Assembly (NCBI GenBank): GCA_947069175.1
Contig: CAMTDV010000013.1
Span: forward strand, 29,577,857-29,641,856
Reading direction: 5' to 3'
Source: Scalesia atractyloides
Taxonomy: Eukaryota; Streptophyta; Magnoliopsida; Asterales; Asteraceae
Length of the DNA: 64,000 nucleotides
In this document: positions 35,004-46,112 of the stretch, piece by piece
Numbering within the stretch: the stretch's first letter is position 1
Layout: each line of letters starts with the position of its first letter
The notes under the pieces: model-generated
Databases searched by the model: none
Told to the model about the DNA's origin: nothing
The model's input: the letters and a program-made list of their open reading frames with translations, nothing else
Translations under genes and position numbers: made by a program

Positions 35004-38000
35004 TGTAACGCCCCAAACTTGAATTTTGATTCGATAGCTTGATCCCTTGTCTATGGTATGAAATGAGATAACCAAGTTATCTAATTTAGTTAAAATATAA
35101 GCTCAAATACAAGGAATGAATTTCTTGTGACTAAACAAAAATAATCAACAAAACTATAGGGGCTAAAAGGGGGCAAGTTGAAAGATGTTTCAATTAAAAA
35201 CATGGGGGAAAAGGGAAAAAAACCATTTTTTGGGTATATGTGTGTGTGTTGAGATATGGAGCAGGGAAGGAGAAAACACTCTTTCAACTATAACAAGAAA
35301 TTCTGCCATTTGAGAGTGAATTAGGGTTGAATTCATATGCATGTGATGGGTTTCTTAAGCATCTAAGTGTCCTCTACATAAGGTATGTTGAAATTTGTGA
35401 TTTGATAATCTTGTATGAAATGGGTTTCAATCAATCCACGAATTCATGTGAAATTGGTTGACTATTAGTTAGAATCACCACATAGAACTTAAATTATGCT
35501 TGAATTTGGCTATCTTGGTGATTTAAAGTGAAAAACCCATTAATGTAGGAGTATTGTAAGTTTAATGATGAATTATGTGCAAATTTGTGTAATGTTGATG
35601 TATCTAACTACATGTATTGAGTATTGTTGAGTGATGTTGAGATTATGTAAATTGCCAACCTTGAATACGGTTGTCAATTGTAGGATCATGAAAGTGTTAG
35701 TATGTGTTGAATTGACGATGCATGTGTATGTATGTAATTAGTTGATCATGTGCTCATGTGTGTCCTACACCATGATTATGAAATGTAAATGGTATCATTA
35801 GTATGGTCGACTATGTTTGGATGAATACATGTTCATATGTTGAAAGTATGTAAGTAGGACAGTTGACTTTTTGAAAGTCAAAAGTGTGTGAATAACATGA
35901 CTAGGCTTTTGGATATATTTGTAAGGGTAGAGAGATCATATGATACAAGCTAGATTATTTATGTGCTACACATGATGGTGAATGAAATAAGCATGGATAT
36001 AGAATAAGTTGATTGTTAGTGCGAGTCTTATGCATGCTAGTAGTTATTTAATGAAAGTCAAGCAACCGTTTGGGTTGGGATTGAATGTTAGTGTTGATGA
36101 ACAAGTGTAATAACAATGTTTTGGATATGATGGTATCAATGGGTAGGAGTTTTCACTATCATGGACCAAAGCATGGAGAACTAATGGAATAAGAGGAAGC
36201 GAGGAAACTAGCATGAACATGGCGAGCACAAGGTAAGTGATTCTCAGACTCACTTCGAAGTATGTATTTATGTAATTGTTGTACCTATATGTTTAGAGTG
36301 GGATTATGGTAGTGTAAAGGGAAAAGGAAATTTTGGTTAAATGTTATATGTTTAAATTGAAGCGAATCATTGCTGGGCTAATCGAAGATATGTAGCAGCA
36401 ACAGTTGTCCACCGTAAGCTATGGTAGTTGACTGTAGCTTACGGTAGGGTGCTGAAGTTTTAGCAGAAAGCTCCTACCGTAAGTTACGGTGGGTAAACCA
36501 TAGCTTACAGCATATTTGTTATTTCAAATTGTTGCTAGCCGTAAGCTACGACCAGAAATTTTGTTTTTGCATAAGGTCCCCACTATATGCTACGGTAGGA
36601 GGACCGTAGCTTACGGCAGGCTCTTGCAATGAATGGAAATTCCCGATAAGTTTCCGGAAAGAAACATAACCTATAAAAGGTGGTTAAAAGCTTAATTATG
36701 TCGCGTGCATATGAATAATGATTTCGAGTTCGTATGAGATATATATACACACATCTAAGTGTGTGATTAAATCTTGAACATACAATCGTGTTATACGTGC
36801 GAAGGGACGGAACTTACATGTATGTCTATTGTCAATTGATTGTATGCATGAACACGTATGTATGTTGAATACGTTTGAGTGAATGAGATTGTATGTAGGT
36901 ATGAATGTATTTCTAATCATAGTGGATGTAAGTCGTTGAAATAGCATGTGTAATGTGAGTAAAATATAGGTAAGTATGTACATGTTTATGTGAAAGGGTA
37001 CATTCATGTTGTAGTTTAAGTAGATGCGTACAAATGGTTGGCGTTCTTTTTACAAAGATGTGGCATTTGAATATGTTGAGATTACGGGTTTGCTAACCAT
37101 GTTATTATTAAGTATGTTTGGAAGTGCAGGTATATGGACGTCAATCTTTCGAAGAGTCGATACTGTATTGAGATGATTGAAAGTTAAAAAGGATAATCGA
37201 TTGAAATAATTTACGCAGTCAGAATGTGTTATGGACATTTTATCTTATACAATATTTTATATTCGATTGTCACCATTTACTAATGTGTTGGTTGTATGTG
37301 GTGATCGCAGGATTTTACCGATTTTATTTATCACCACTGAGGACAAACGGTCGAAGATTGAACTAAAGAGTAAGGATTGTACGGGAAACGGTAATCACAT
37401 ATGTCACACCCCGACCCGCAGCGGATAAGGTGATCGGGGCATGATTGGGTCATCATCAAAGCTCTTGACATTTATTAAATGTTTCATATTCATTAATACA
37501 AATTAAATGAAAGTTTACAATGATTGCTACAACATGATCTAACTAACAATCTAACTCCTTTGTTCTCTTCTAAGGCATTCCTATGCTATCCTTGCTTCAA
37601 CCTGTTCACCTGTATCATGTGTAAAAAGGTTTTTGGATCAACATAATGTTGGCGAGTGAATCCTATGGAAAACATTTGAACAATTTATTTAAATTGATTA
37701 TGAAAAATGTGCACAACCAAACATGAGTAAAATTAGATGTAACTTGATCAATAATCATAAGATGTTAAATGAAAACACTCATGAACAATAATGGAACAAT
37801 TAAAGGCACGCGATGCTCAACTCGTCTCTCACGAGGAACTGAGGGGCCTGATGAATGAATTGCATAAACATGATAATATGAATAACACAACTACAAACAA
37901 TATAAACTCAATGAAAACACACATGAACAATAATGAATTTGAATTGAAGCACGCGATGTTCTACTCGTTTCCCACGAGGAACTGATGGGCTTATTGTATG

Positions 38001-38490
38001 AGTTTCATGTAATTTGACAAACGGAAAATAAATCACAACAATAAATCAATCTAAGATTAAGTCATGATGTGGTATGGCACAAGTTTAAATAAATAAATTA
38101 ATTAATTCATAACACATGACACACCCCAAAACGTGTAATTTAAAAAGGGGGAATTGTAAGATTCACTCACAGTGGGTGCGTTCGGTTGATGATGATGAAT
38201 GCACGCGAAGTGGTTTTAACCACGAGTGAGATTTAACCTAGATAAATCGCATTATGGTTTGGTGAGTAAACGGATTTTATTAAACTATTTTAGTAGGATT
38301 GTTGGGTGTATTTTTGTGAGTTTGAAACTATTTTCTAATCTTAAAAAAATGTTATTTTTAAGTATTTATAATTGATTTTTAATTAAAATAATTAAATAAA
38401 AATAAATAAAAAAATTATTATTTTTCTGACCGTTGACCGGCCGGTTGACCGTTGACCTGACCGTTGACCGGTTCGTTGACAGTTTATTGT

Positions 38491-38568
38491 GCGCTGAGTG
38501 AGGCTCGAACCCGAGACCTCTCGTACGCGTGCACGCAGCTCTACCAACTGAGCTACGTGTCTAACCCG
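38491..38568 (-). other. tRNA-like module 1, solo LTR
   Basis: Minus strand: CGGGTTAGACACGTAGCTCA start, A-box-like TAGCTCAGTTG (full match to TRGYNNANNNG) in a GTAGCTC/GAGCTGC hairpin, then B-box-like GGTTCGAGCCT. Between them is GCGTGCACGC, not an anticodon arm. Confidence 0.75.
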
Positions 38569-38658
38569 TTATATATCCGATTTTAATTATATATATACAC
38601 TAATTAGATTAAACCGAAAATCATTTTTATTTTAAAAACAATTTAATCGAAACGGTCA

Positions 38659-38733
38659 TGCACACCACAGGTCTCGAACCCGGGACCTGTGGGTTAATAT
38701 AACACACAGTCCACCGCTGGACTGTGTGTTCAA
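38659..38733 (-). other. tRNA-like module 2, solo LTR
   Basis: Perfect 11-bp hairpin CACACAGTCCA/TGGACTGTGTG with a 4-nt loop (38703-38728), followed by CCACAGGT..ACCTGTGG enclosing GGTTCGAGACC. Confidence 0.75.
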
Positions 38734-38828
38734 CATGTTATATAACTTGATTTTTTATTATACTTAAAGACAATTTAGTTATTTCCTTTTCTGCCTTATT
38801 TAAAAAGAAAAGATAATTGTCCGAGTCG

Positions 38829-38905
38829 GTGCTGAAGACCGGACTCGAACTCGTGACCAGTGATATAAACAAACGCACAGTCCACCGCTGGACTGTGTGT
38901 CTAAC
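38829..38905 (-). other. tRNA-like module 3, solo LTR
   Basis: The same CAGTCCA/TGGACTG hairpin (38876-38899) followed, 3' on the minus strand, by GAGTTCGAGTCC in the B-box position. Confidence 0.7.
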
Positions 38906-38995
38906 TTGGTTATTATTCTGGTTATCAATATACTTAACATATAACTAAGGCGATCCGGTTCAGTTAAACAAAAACTTGATTTTTATTAAGGCAAC

Positions 38996-39078
38996 GTGTG
39001 TGAAACGGGAATCGAACTCGAGACGTTTTGCGTTTTATAAGTGCACACAGTCCACCGCTGGACTGTGTGTCTAACCCG
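38996..39078 (-). other. tRNA-like module 4, solo LTR
   Basis: Starts CGGGTTAGACACACAGTCCA on the minus strand, with the same 11-bp hairpin, then GAGTTCGATTCC in the B-box position. This module has no counterpart in the three-module LTRs further right, so the array has grown or shrunk. Confidence 0.7.
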
Positions 39079-39510
39079 ATTAATTTCATGATTTTAATTA
39101 AACTTATATGATAACAAGTCTTCATCTTCTTCACTGAACGAATAACCAGAAATCGGGCCTGACTGGTTCGAGCTTTTGATCAAGTTTCATTAGTGTTTTA
39201 CAGTTTATTTCGGTAAGATAAAAGTGAAAAAGGAAAAGAAACTGAGCGGAGATTATACCGACTGGATCCTCTGTTTTCCGGCAGAACTCCGGCGACAGAA
39301 TCCAACTCCGGCTACGGGTGTCTGGCAGCAACAAGTCTCCGGAAATCTTGGAAAGAGTATTGGTAACTTCGGTAAAGGTTTAGGGGATTCAGTGAAGTTC
39401 AGAAATAAGAAAGTCGGTTTTCCGGCGATGAGCAGGGAACTTCCGGCGAGAAAAATTACGCCGTGAAAAGATGTGATTTTTTAGCGAAAAGGTTTGCAGA
39501 CGATTGTGGG

Positions 39511-39521
39511 TCAATTTATAG
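39511..39521 (-). promoter_or_regulatory. Predicted LTR TATA box, solo LTR
   Basis: Minus strand reads CTATAAATTGA. It lies between the sense modules (downstream) and the antisense module (upstream), as in the related LTRs. Confidence 0.5.
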
Positions 39522-39778
39522 GAGAAACAAGATGTATTTGGTCTGGTTTTGGGCTGGGTTCATCAATTCAAGTTTTCCGGCGGTTTTGAATTTGGTCGCG
39601 GACTTCAAACATCGGTTATAACCGATATGTGATTAAAGGTTTACGTTATAACGTAAATCGTAGTTAAGATTCGCGGAAATTCCGGGATTCCGACGACTGA
39701 AACGATTTGGGCGCCGGTTTTGAATTCGTAAAGTCACTATATCAATTAACTGATTCTAATATTCATCAAACATAACAA

Positions 39779-39852
39779 GCGGCGCAGTGGTTTGTGTGTG
39801 AGGTGTTAAGTCACTTAGTGACTCGGTACAGACCCGGGTTCGAAACCCGGCA
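39779..39852 (+). other. Antisense tRNA-like module, solo LTR
   Basis: Plus strand: GGCGCAGTGG start, then CCGGGTTCGAAACCCGG, a full B-box-like GGTTCGAAACC within a 5-bp GC stem. It is opposite in direction to the other four modules and to the element. Confidence 0.7.
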
Positions 39853-40325
39853 GATGTATTTAATTTTTATTTTGCGATTTTTGACAGTTTTTCAAAAACT
39901 AAATATATATTCGCGTATAATAATTGATTACGGATCGTTTAAAAATGTTTTGGACATTTAATTCGAAACGAAAATTTTGACTGACTGTTCGGTTGATAAA
40001 CGGAGCGGGTTTGGTAAATCCGTTTTTTTGACGGATGTTACAACATAGTTGTCATTTATATCATAAGCGATATGATAAATAAAGATGAATGTTGTAATTC
40101 TTTTAGAGAAATGATATGTCATTTTATTAATTGACCTTCAAGTATGTCAAACTATTTATAAACAAATAAATTTTTGGTTCGTATTTCCACTGCGTCTGTT
40201 CTGGTTTAAACGTGTAATGTTGTGGCCGATAACATGGAGGTTCAAGCGGCATTTCAAATTCATTCTTTATGATATGGTGTAATATTTTTTGACAAACACT
40301 AGTTGACCTGTAGTGTTTTTTCAGA

Positions 40326-40382
40326 GAAGATCAAATGAAGGAGAAATACCCACATATATTCTCACAAGTTTCTTCTAATTAA
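40326..40382 (+). pseudogene. C-terminal tail of a chromovirus pol
   Basis: Reads EDQMKEKYPHIFSQVSSN and a stop, matching the end of the chromodomain of Tekay/Del-type pol (compare REDSMREKYPHLF at about 46440). Only these codons remain; everything upstream was replaced by LTR-element copy 2. Confidence 0.75.
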
Positions 40383-40397
40383 ATTTCGGGACAAAAT

Positions 40398-40416
40398 TTC
40401 CTAAAGTAGGGGAAAC
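40398..40416 (+). other. Polypurine tract
   Basis: TAAAGTAGGGGAAAC lies immediately before LTR start TGTGACATTT, after AAATTTCGGGACAAAATTTC, a phrase shared with the Tekay-like element. Confidence 0.75.
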
Positions 40417-42199
40417 TGTGACATTTGTACATTTTAAGTCATTGAACAAATCCAGACCATTTTCGTATTTAATAAAATCTAGTGTTTTATTTGCGAGAAT
40501 GCATATTTATCAATCATTAAACAATCCCGGATATTTTTATTCAATAAAATCTTGCATTTTATTGGTAAGAATGCAAAAATGTCAATCATTGCACAAATTC
40601 GGTCATTTTCGTGTTCGAAAAAGTTTTATACTTTATTTACAAAACGTGTAACCGTACAATCAAACGAACTGACATCCATGACATTTCCAGAAAAAATCCA
40701 AGTTACACATGACTAAATGCCTTTATATAAGCTAAATATTAGGTTAAGAGGGGTTAAAATGACAAAACGCGACAATACAAGTCCAGGGGCCAAAATTGTC
40801 AAAAAAAAGTTTGCTTCATCACCAAGTTTGTCACATATCTCCAATTATTGACACCTTGCACTCATTTTCCACACTTAATTTGGTGTTAACATATGTTAGG
40901 ACATTAATCCACACTTGGTAACACTTGGCATCACCTCCTTGATCCTAAAACACTATAAATACCCTTTGATTCATCCATTTTTTTCACACCACTTCAAAAC
41001 ACTTCAAAGCAAAGTGTGAAGTTCTTCTTTCTATCCTTCTTGGAGCTTGTTTCCAGCCTTTGGAAGCCTCCTATCTTGAGTTCTGAGAGTGTTCTTCAAC
41101 ATAAGTAAGTACTCTTCCTAGTTCTTTCATTATTTTAGCTATTTTGAGCTAAAAGTCAAACAGTTTGGCTTCCTGTTTGACTTTCGGTTCTGACCATTTT
41201 GGTCAAGTCAAATTTCAAATTGAACTTTGCAACATGATCATAATCACGAAAGTATTAATCCCTTGCGATTGCACCTTTTGATTACCACGTTTAGTAGGCG
41301 AGATGACGAGTCAAAGTTTTATGAGTTAAATGTAAAAAAATGTATAAAAATGCATTTTATGACGAAAACATTTTTGGGTATTAAAACTTAAGGTTTTGAC
41401 ACCAAATCAGTTTTATAACATTATTAGACATGTTCAAACATGTCTAACTCGTCATTTCTAGTTTAGTGCTTATTTCTTAGTCGTAAGTCGAGCGGTTTTA
41501 CTACCGCTTTGACTTTCATATCCGACCTGTTAGGTCAATCTTAGGATTCGAACAAGTGCCTTTTTATGACCACAGTAATTTAGGGAATAACCCTCTGAGG
41601 TTATACCTTATAGTCATATAGTTTGGTTACTTATATGATGAGTCAATTTTATGTGCTTTTAAAATGCCGAAAACACCCTTTTGGCACATAAAATGGTTTT
41701 AAACATGTAAGACCATATTTTTGACATCTAAACTGATATTATAACATAATCAAACTTGTTTTGACATATAACACTCATCATAGGACTTATTTAACCATCC
41801 AAACCCATAGTTACGCTTGCGACCTATTAAAGTAGCGTAAACCATTTTAACAAATCATAACGGGTGAAAGCACTTAGAAACTCTTCCAAATAAGAATGTA
41901 AGGTATTATAAACCATATCAAACGAGTCCCAACACTCATTTGGCTTATAAGACCTCATTCTATCCAATCCTCTGCTTAAAGTCTCGACACACTAACATAG
42001 TAATCCGATACATTAGGACACACTTGAACTCTTAAATCCTTGAGCTTTGTTTGATATTTGAACAAGACATTTACGCAATCCCAAGTGAGTACATAGCCCC
42101 CTCTTTTACGTTTTCCAATGTTTTGGGGTGATTCATATGTGCCTATCACTACTTTCTTGTTTTCATGACATTATACATGTTTTGCTTATCTAGTACATA

Positions 42200-42530
42200 T
42201 AGTACATGATTTCAAAGACATTTTGCTTCATATGTTGACTTAGCATACCTAGTACATGATTTCAAAGACATTTTTGCTTCGTATGTTGACTTAGCATACC
42301 TAGTACATGATTTCAAAGAATTTTTACTTTGTATGTTGACTTAGCATACCTAGTACATGATTTCAAAGACATTTTTGCTTCGTATGTTGACTTAGCATAC
42401 CTAGTACACAATTTCAAAGACATTTTTACTTTGTATGTTGACTTAGCATACCTAGTACACGATTTCAAAGACATTTTTGCTTGGTATATTGATATAGTAT
42501 GCCAAGTACATGATTTCAAAACATTTTCAT
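42200..42530. repeat. 51-bp minisatellite, about seven units
   Basis: Units contain TAGTACATGATTTCAAAGAC, then TTTTTGCTTCGTATGTTGAC and TTAGCATACC. The unit is a multiple of three, so both strands stay open across the array; those frames are artefacts. Confidence 0.9.
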
Positions 42531-42799
42531 GACATACTTACATTGTTCAAGACATATTGGTGCGTTGAATATACAATGATACATTCATTAACATTGATCA
42601 CGTTGACCGGTAGTATGTAATGGTACCATAGGATTGACAATCCCATTCCCACTTCCTAGGTTTGTTTGGAAGTGACTTTAGGGAATGACATAATTCGATG
42701 AACATTTGATAAACCTTTGTCTTTATAAAGGTTTATCAGACAATCAACAAGACTTGAATGTATTCGCCAACAATCCATATATATGTGTCTACACAATAA

Positions 42800-43110
42800 A
42801 AGCAATTGACTTATAAGACAAGAGTTTTTTGTTTAAACAAGACCTTTGTTTATTCAAAACACCTGCTTTATACAAGACATTTTGACAAGACAAGACATTT
42901 TGGTTATTTTATACAAGACATTTATTTTATGGTTTACACAAGACTTTTGTTTGCCATACAAGAGATTGGTTTATACATAGACTTTTGTTTATAAATAACA
43001 TTTGGTTTATACAAGACATTGGTTTATACATAGACATTCATTTATAAAAGACATTTGGTTTATACATGGCATTGGTTTATACATGACATTGGTTTAAACA
43101 AGACATCTCA
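42800..43110. repeat. Degenerate TTTATACAAGACATTTGG repeats
   Basis: Variants of TTGGTTTATACA(A/T)(A/G)GACAT recur at about 18-25-bp spacing within the LTR. Confidence 0.75.
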
Positions 43111-43735
43111 ATTGTTGGCTCATGGTAAGTGATTTAAATGACGAGACGTGTGTAATATGATAAAAGCATGGTGGATACGCCGCTGGTACTTCCTATATTA
43201 AGTGCTTCATTATATTACATAAAGTAGCGTTATCTAAACCACTTCAAACAAAATACAAGACATGACATATTTTATACAAGGCACGAGTTATTTTGGTTAT
43301 TAAGTTAACCATGCATCATTTCTTTTAAATCATTTGATTTTCATATGATTTCATAATAGAAACATTTTTGTAAAGGATCATGGCTACTTTTGTAATAATT
43401 GAACTTTCTTTTAACTTTCAAAGCCATGAATCTTCATCACAAAACCTTGTTACTCACAAGCATTTTTATGCTAACGTTTTATTTTCACATATGTTTCAGG
43501 AGCTAATGTTTGACTTTGAGCATGCTTCACATAGGGCGGACTTGGGCCTTAGTGACTTTAAAATTTGCAAGACAATTGTTATGTTTTTTTTATTTCATTC
43601 TCCCAAGACAATGTAAACCATAAAATTCAATAATACAAAACTTTATGTACCATGTGTTGTGAAACAATAGTTCTATGACATGACTCCCCGACATTTCCGC
43701 CGCGGTTTGTTGTTTTACGCGGTCGGGCTGTTACA

Positions 43736-44065
43736 TAACACATATACTTCACATAAAGGAGATTGCACAAATTTAAATATTGTAAATGTAATAACGAAAA
43801 ACGACACATGATACACCCCAAAAACGTGAAATAAAAAGGGAGTTGTAAGATTCACTCACTGTTTGCGTTAGTGATTCCTTGTAAACTTAAGCGCGCAAAT
43901 AGGATTTGGGACAAGTGGAACAATGAGTATTATCCGAAACAACCATCGATGATGTGCTCCGGCAGGTGTTATGGCTCCGACATGTTCCAACGAGTTCCGG
44001 TAGTCGAATGTTTTGTGCAGTTTTGTAGCCGTCGTTGGTAAAGTGATGGCAAACCATTTAAAATG
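43736..44065 (-). repeat. Eroded fragment related to the Tekay-like LTRs
   Basis: Contains ATGATACACCCCAAAAACGT and GTAAGATTCACTCACTGT, phrases also at 38106-38180, 44704-44760 and 52500-52555 near the U5 end of the Tekay-like LTRs. The rest is unassigned. Confidence 0.5.
44061..44065. other. Target-site duplication AAATG, left
   Basis: Identical AAATG follows the element at 54193-54197. Confidence 0.85.
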
Positions 44066-45099
44066 TGTCACACCCCAACCCGCAGCAGAATAAAAGTTGG
44101 GGCATGATTGGGTTATCACCAAAGCTCATGATATTTACTAATAAGTTTCATATTTATTAGATTGAAATTAACTTCAAATATTCAACACAAAATTCATAGA
44201 AACACAAACAATAAACCAAAAGATTGTTCCAAACGAAATAACTTGTTTATCCTTCTAAGGACATTCCTATGTGTTTCTTTCCTCAGCTTGTTCACATGCG
44301 TAAAACAGAAAATTTGGGTCAACAAAAGTTGGCGAGTGAACCTTGATAAAACATTTAAATAATTGAATTATATTATCGTTTAAATAAAATTGTGCATGAA
44401 TCATATGTGAACAGATGCATATATATATATATATTATATATATCCAATCACAAACCACATTGTATGAACACATGACATGATGAATGATGTATTTGAGATC
44501 AAGGCTTAATCAAACAGAGCCGATCTAATGAGGCACCTGATGCTCAACCCGTATCCCACGAGGAACTGATGGGCCTAATTAAATGATTTCACTGAAATGA
44601 TAAAATGTATCCACATATAAACCACATAACAACTTATACACATTTGATCACGAAATGATATTAGCACAAGTATTAAATAAAATAAAATAAATTGTACGAA
44701 AAAATGATACATCCCAAAACATGATTAAAACGGAGAATTCGTAGAGATTCACTCACAGTGGGTGCGTATTCTTGATTGAAGAGAAGCGCGCACGAGTTGG
44801 GGATTTAACCGGTGAAGGAGTACTAACATAAAATAATAACGCGATAACTCGATAAATAAATAAACTAATATTTTGGTTAAAAACCTTGTTTGGATTGTTA
44901 AGTTATTTTTGTGAGTTTTATTGATATTTTAAACCCTTTGAAAATGTATATTTTTAAACATTTTAATCGATTTTTCATTTAATAATAAGCCATAAAATAA
45001 ATTATTAGAAAAGTAAAAATAAAACAATATATTAAAAAAATCTTCTCAGTCTGACAAGGCTATCAGTCCGGCCGGTTTGATTGTGTGATAGGCATGCGT

Positions 45100-45173
45100 G
45101 TGGTGAGACTCGAACCCGTGACCTCTCGGTTGCGTGCACGCAGCTCTTCCAATTGAGCTACGTGTCAAACCCG
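45100..45173 (-). other. tRNA-like module 1, 3' LTR
   Basis: Minus strand: CGGGTTTGACACGTAGCTCA, A-box-like TAGCTCAATTG, B-box-like GGTTCGAGTCT, separated by TGCGTGCACGCA. Confidence 0.75.
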
Positions 45174-45263
45174 AAAGAATCTGGATTTTAATTATACTTA
45201 TACACATTTTAGGTTCATTCAAATTTTAATTAAATTTTATGAAGGAATTTAACTGATCCGGCC

Positions 45264-45345
45264 GGTGTGAACCAAGGGACTCGAACCCGAGACCTTGGTT
45301 GTGCTTCGCACCAAGCCCAACCAACTGGGATGGGTGTCTAACCCG
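45264..45345 (-). other. tRNA-like module 2, 3' LTR
   Basis: Minus strand: CGGGTTAGACACCC start, CCCAGTTGGTTGGGC hairpin, then AACCAAG..CTTGGTT stem enclosing GGTTCGAGTCC (full B-box match). Confidence 0.78.
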
Positions 45346-45424
45346 AAATAACTTGCGTTTTAAATATATTTATATACTAAATATGCATATACAGAAAAGG
45401 TAGATTTAAAAAGGATTTAAAGTG

Positions 45425-45493
45425 GTCCCGATTCGTAACTGCGACGTGTGGGTATGTTTGCACACAGTCCACCACTGGACTGTGTGTCTAACC
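45425..45493 (-). other. tRNA-like module 3, 3' LTR (B box damaged)
   Basis: Keeps the perfect CACACAGTCCA/TGGACTGTGTG hairpin (loop CCAC on the plus strand) but has lost part of the B-box segment compared with 53231-53307. Confidence 0.7.
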
Positions 45494-45800
45494 TGTTTGA
45501 AACTTATAATTTAAATACATAAAACACGATTTTCACTTCATCTTCTTCATTTTGAATCGAACCAAAACCTGTACCCGCCCGTTTTAATCCGATTCAACTC
45601 TGATTTCTATCAGTATGCGACGCTAATCAAGTAACATTCAAAGGAAAAGAGCAGGAGTCTACCGTAGAACAGAAGTGGAGGATCACGATTGCCGGTGGTG
45701 GATTTCCAGTGGTTGACTGCGTTTTCCGGCGAGCATGGGGGGTTGAGTAGAGGAACAATGTGAGTAGAATGAGCGAGTTTTGATTGTAGATTAGGGATCG

Positions 45801-45810
45801 GTATTTATAG
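45801..45810 (-). promoter_or_regulatory. LTR TATA box, 3' LTR
   Basis: Minus strand CTATAAATAC, kept at 53617-53626 and nearly so at about 60119-60129. It predicts transcription start about 30 nt further along the minus strand, near 45775, placing modules 1-3 in the RNA. Confidence 0.6.
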
Positions 45811-46035
45811 GCGAAATAGGGTGGGTTGATTTCGGTTTGTTTTGAAACAAAACTGATTGATTTCCTCAAATTAAAATGGATTGATTCCGGTTTTGGAAGG
45901 GTTATACGCGGATTGCCAGCCGGATTCCAGTAGGGTCGAGATTGGCGAGATTGGCGGGTTCGTTGGTTTGAACCCGCCGGCATTCATCCGGGTTCTGAAT
46001 ATAAAGCTTATTTGTTTTCTAATCCAAACCAATAA

Positions 46036-46112
46036 GTGCGTGCGGCTTAGTGGTGTTGGTGGTGTGTGCTGACCCGGGGAACCCGGGTTCGATCCTGGTT
46101 CGCCCTCTTTTT
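46036..46112 (+). other. Antisense tRNA-like module plus T-run, 3' LTR
   Basis: Plus strand GCGGCTTAGTGGTGTTGGTG, then CCCGGGTTCGATCCTGG (B-box-like), then CTCTTTTT (46105-46112), which would serve as a Pol III terminator. Lies in U3, opposite to the element. Confidence 0.7.

Larger units (their letters stand above)
37402..40042 (-). mobile_element. Solo LTR, Tekay-like family, 2641 bp
   Basis: TGTCACACC...GATGTTACA on the plus strand, flanked by ACATA (37397-37401 and 40043-40047). The uninterrupted target is visible in copy 1 near 4142-4155. Its terminal bases, TATA position and module order match the LTRs of the Tekay-like element at 44066-54192, so it is a related family member in the same (minus) orientation. 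A single LTR with a perfect target duplication is the product of LTR-LTR recombination. It carries five tRNA-like modules. Confidence 0.88.
35004..40323 (+). mobile_element. Long LTR, copy 2, with nested solo LTR
   Basis: Same LTR as 1320-4424, TGTAACGCCCC...GTGTTTTTTCA, interrupted by a solo LTR at 37402-40042. Removing that insert leaves about 2.67 kb; the difference from copy 1 is mainly a deletion near 35630. The right flank (40324 on) is unrelated to copy 1's flank and is the tail of another retroelement. Confidence 0.65.
40417..43735 (+). mobile_element. 3.3-kb LTR of a truncated chromovirus
   Basis: Starts TGTGACA after a polypurine tract and ends TGTTACA at 43735, matching inverted LTR tips (TGTRACA). 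It is the 3' LTR of an element of which only the pol tail is left. It carries two minisatellites and no gene. The right boundary rests on the terminal motif only, since there is no partner LTR in the window. Confidence 0.6.

Noticed and set aside
38491..38568. Functional tRNA genes
   Set aside because: The modules lack a normal anticodon stem-loop (GCGTGCACGC palindrome instead) and have over-long D-arm hairpins, so they are called tRNA-like only.
42200..42530. CRISPR-like array
   Set aside because: Units are contiguous direct repeats without spacers, in plant LTR sequence.
42313..42532. Frames on both strands with a 17-residue repeat
   Set aside because: Artefact of the 51-bp minisatellite inside an LTR.
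45627..45983. 118-131-codon minus-strand frame kept in three LTR copies (also 53443-53838 and 59930-60302)
   Set aside because: It runs across the LTR TATA box (CTATAAATAC is read as codons), so it would start upstream of transcription. Its conservation follows from LTR similarity.
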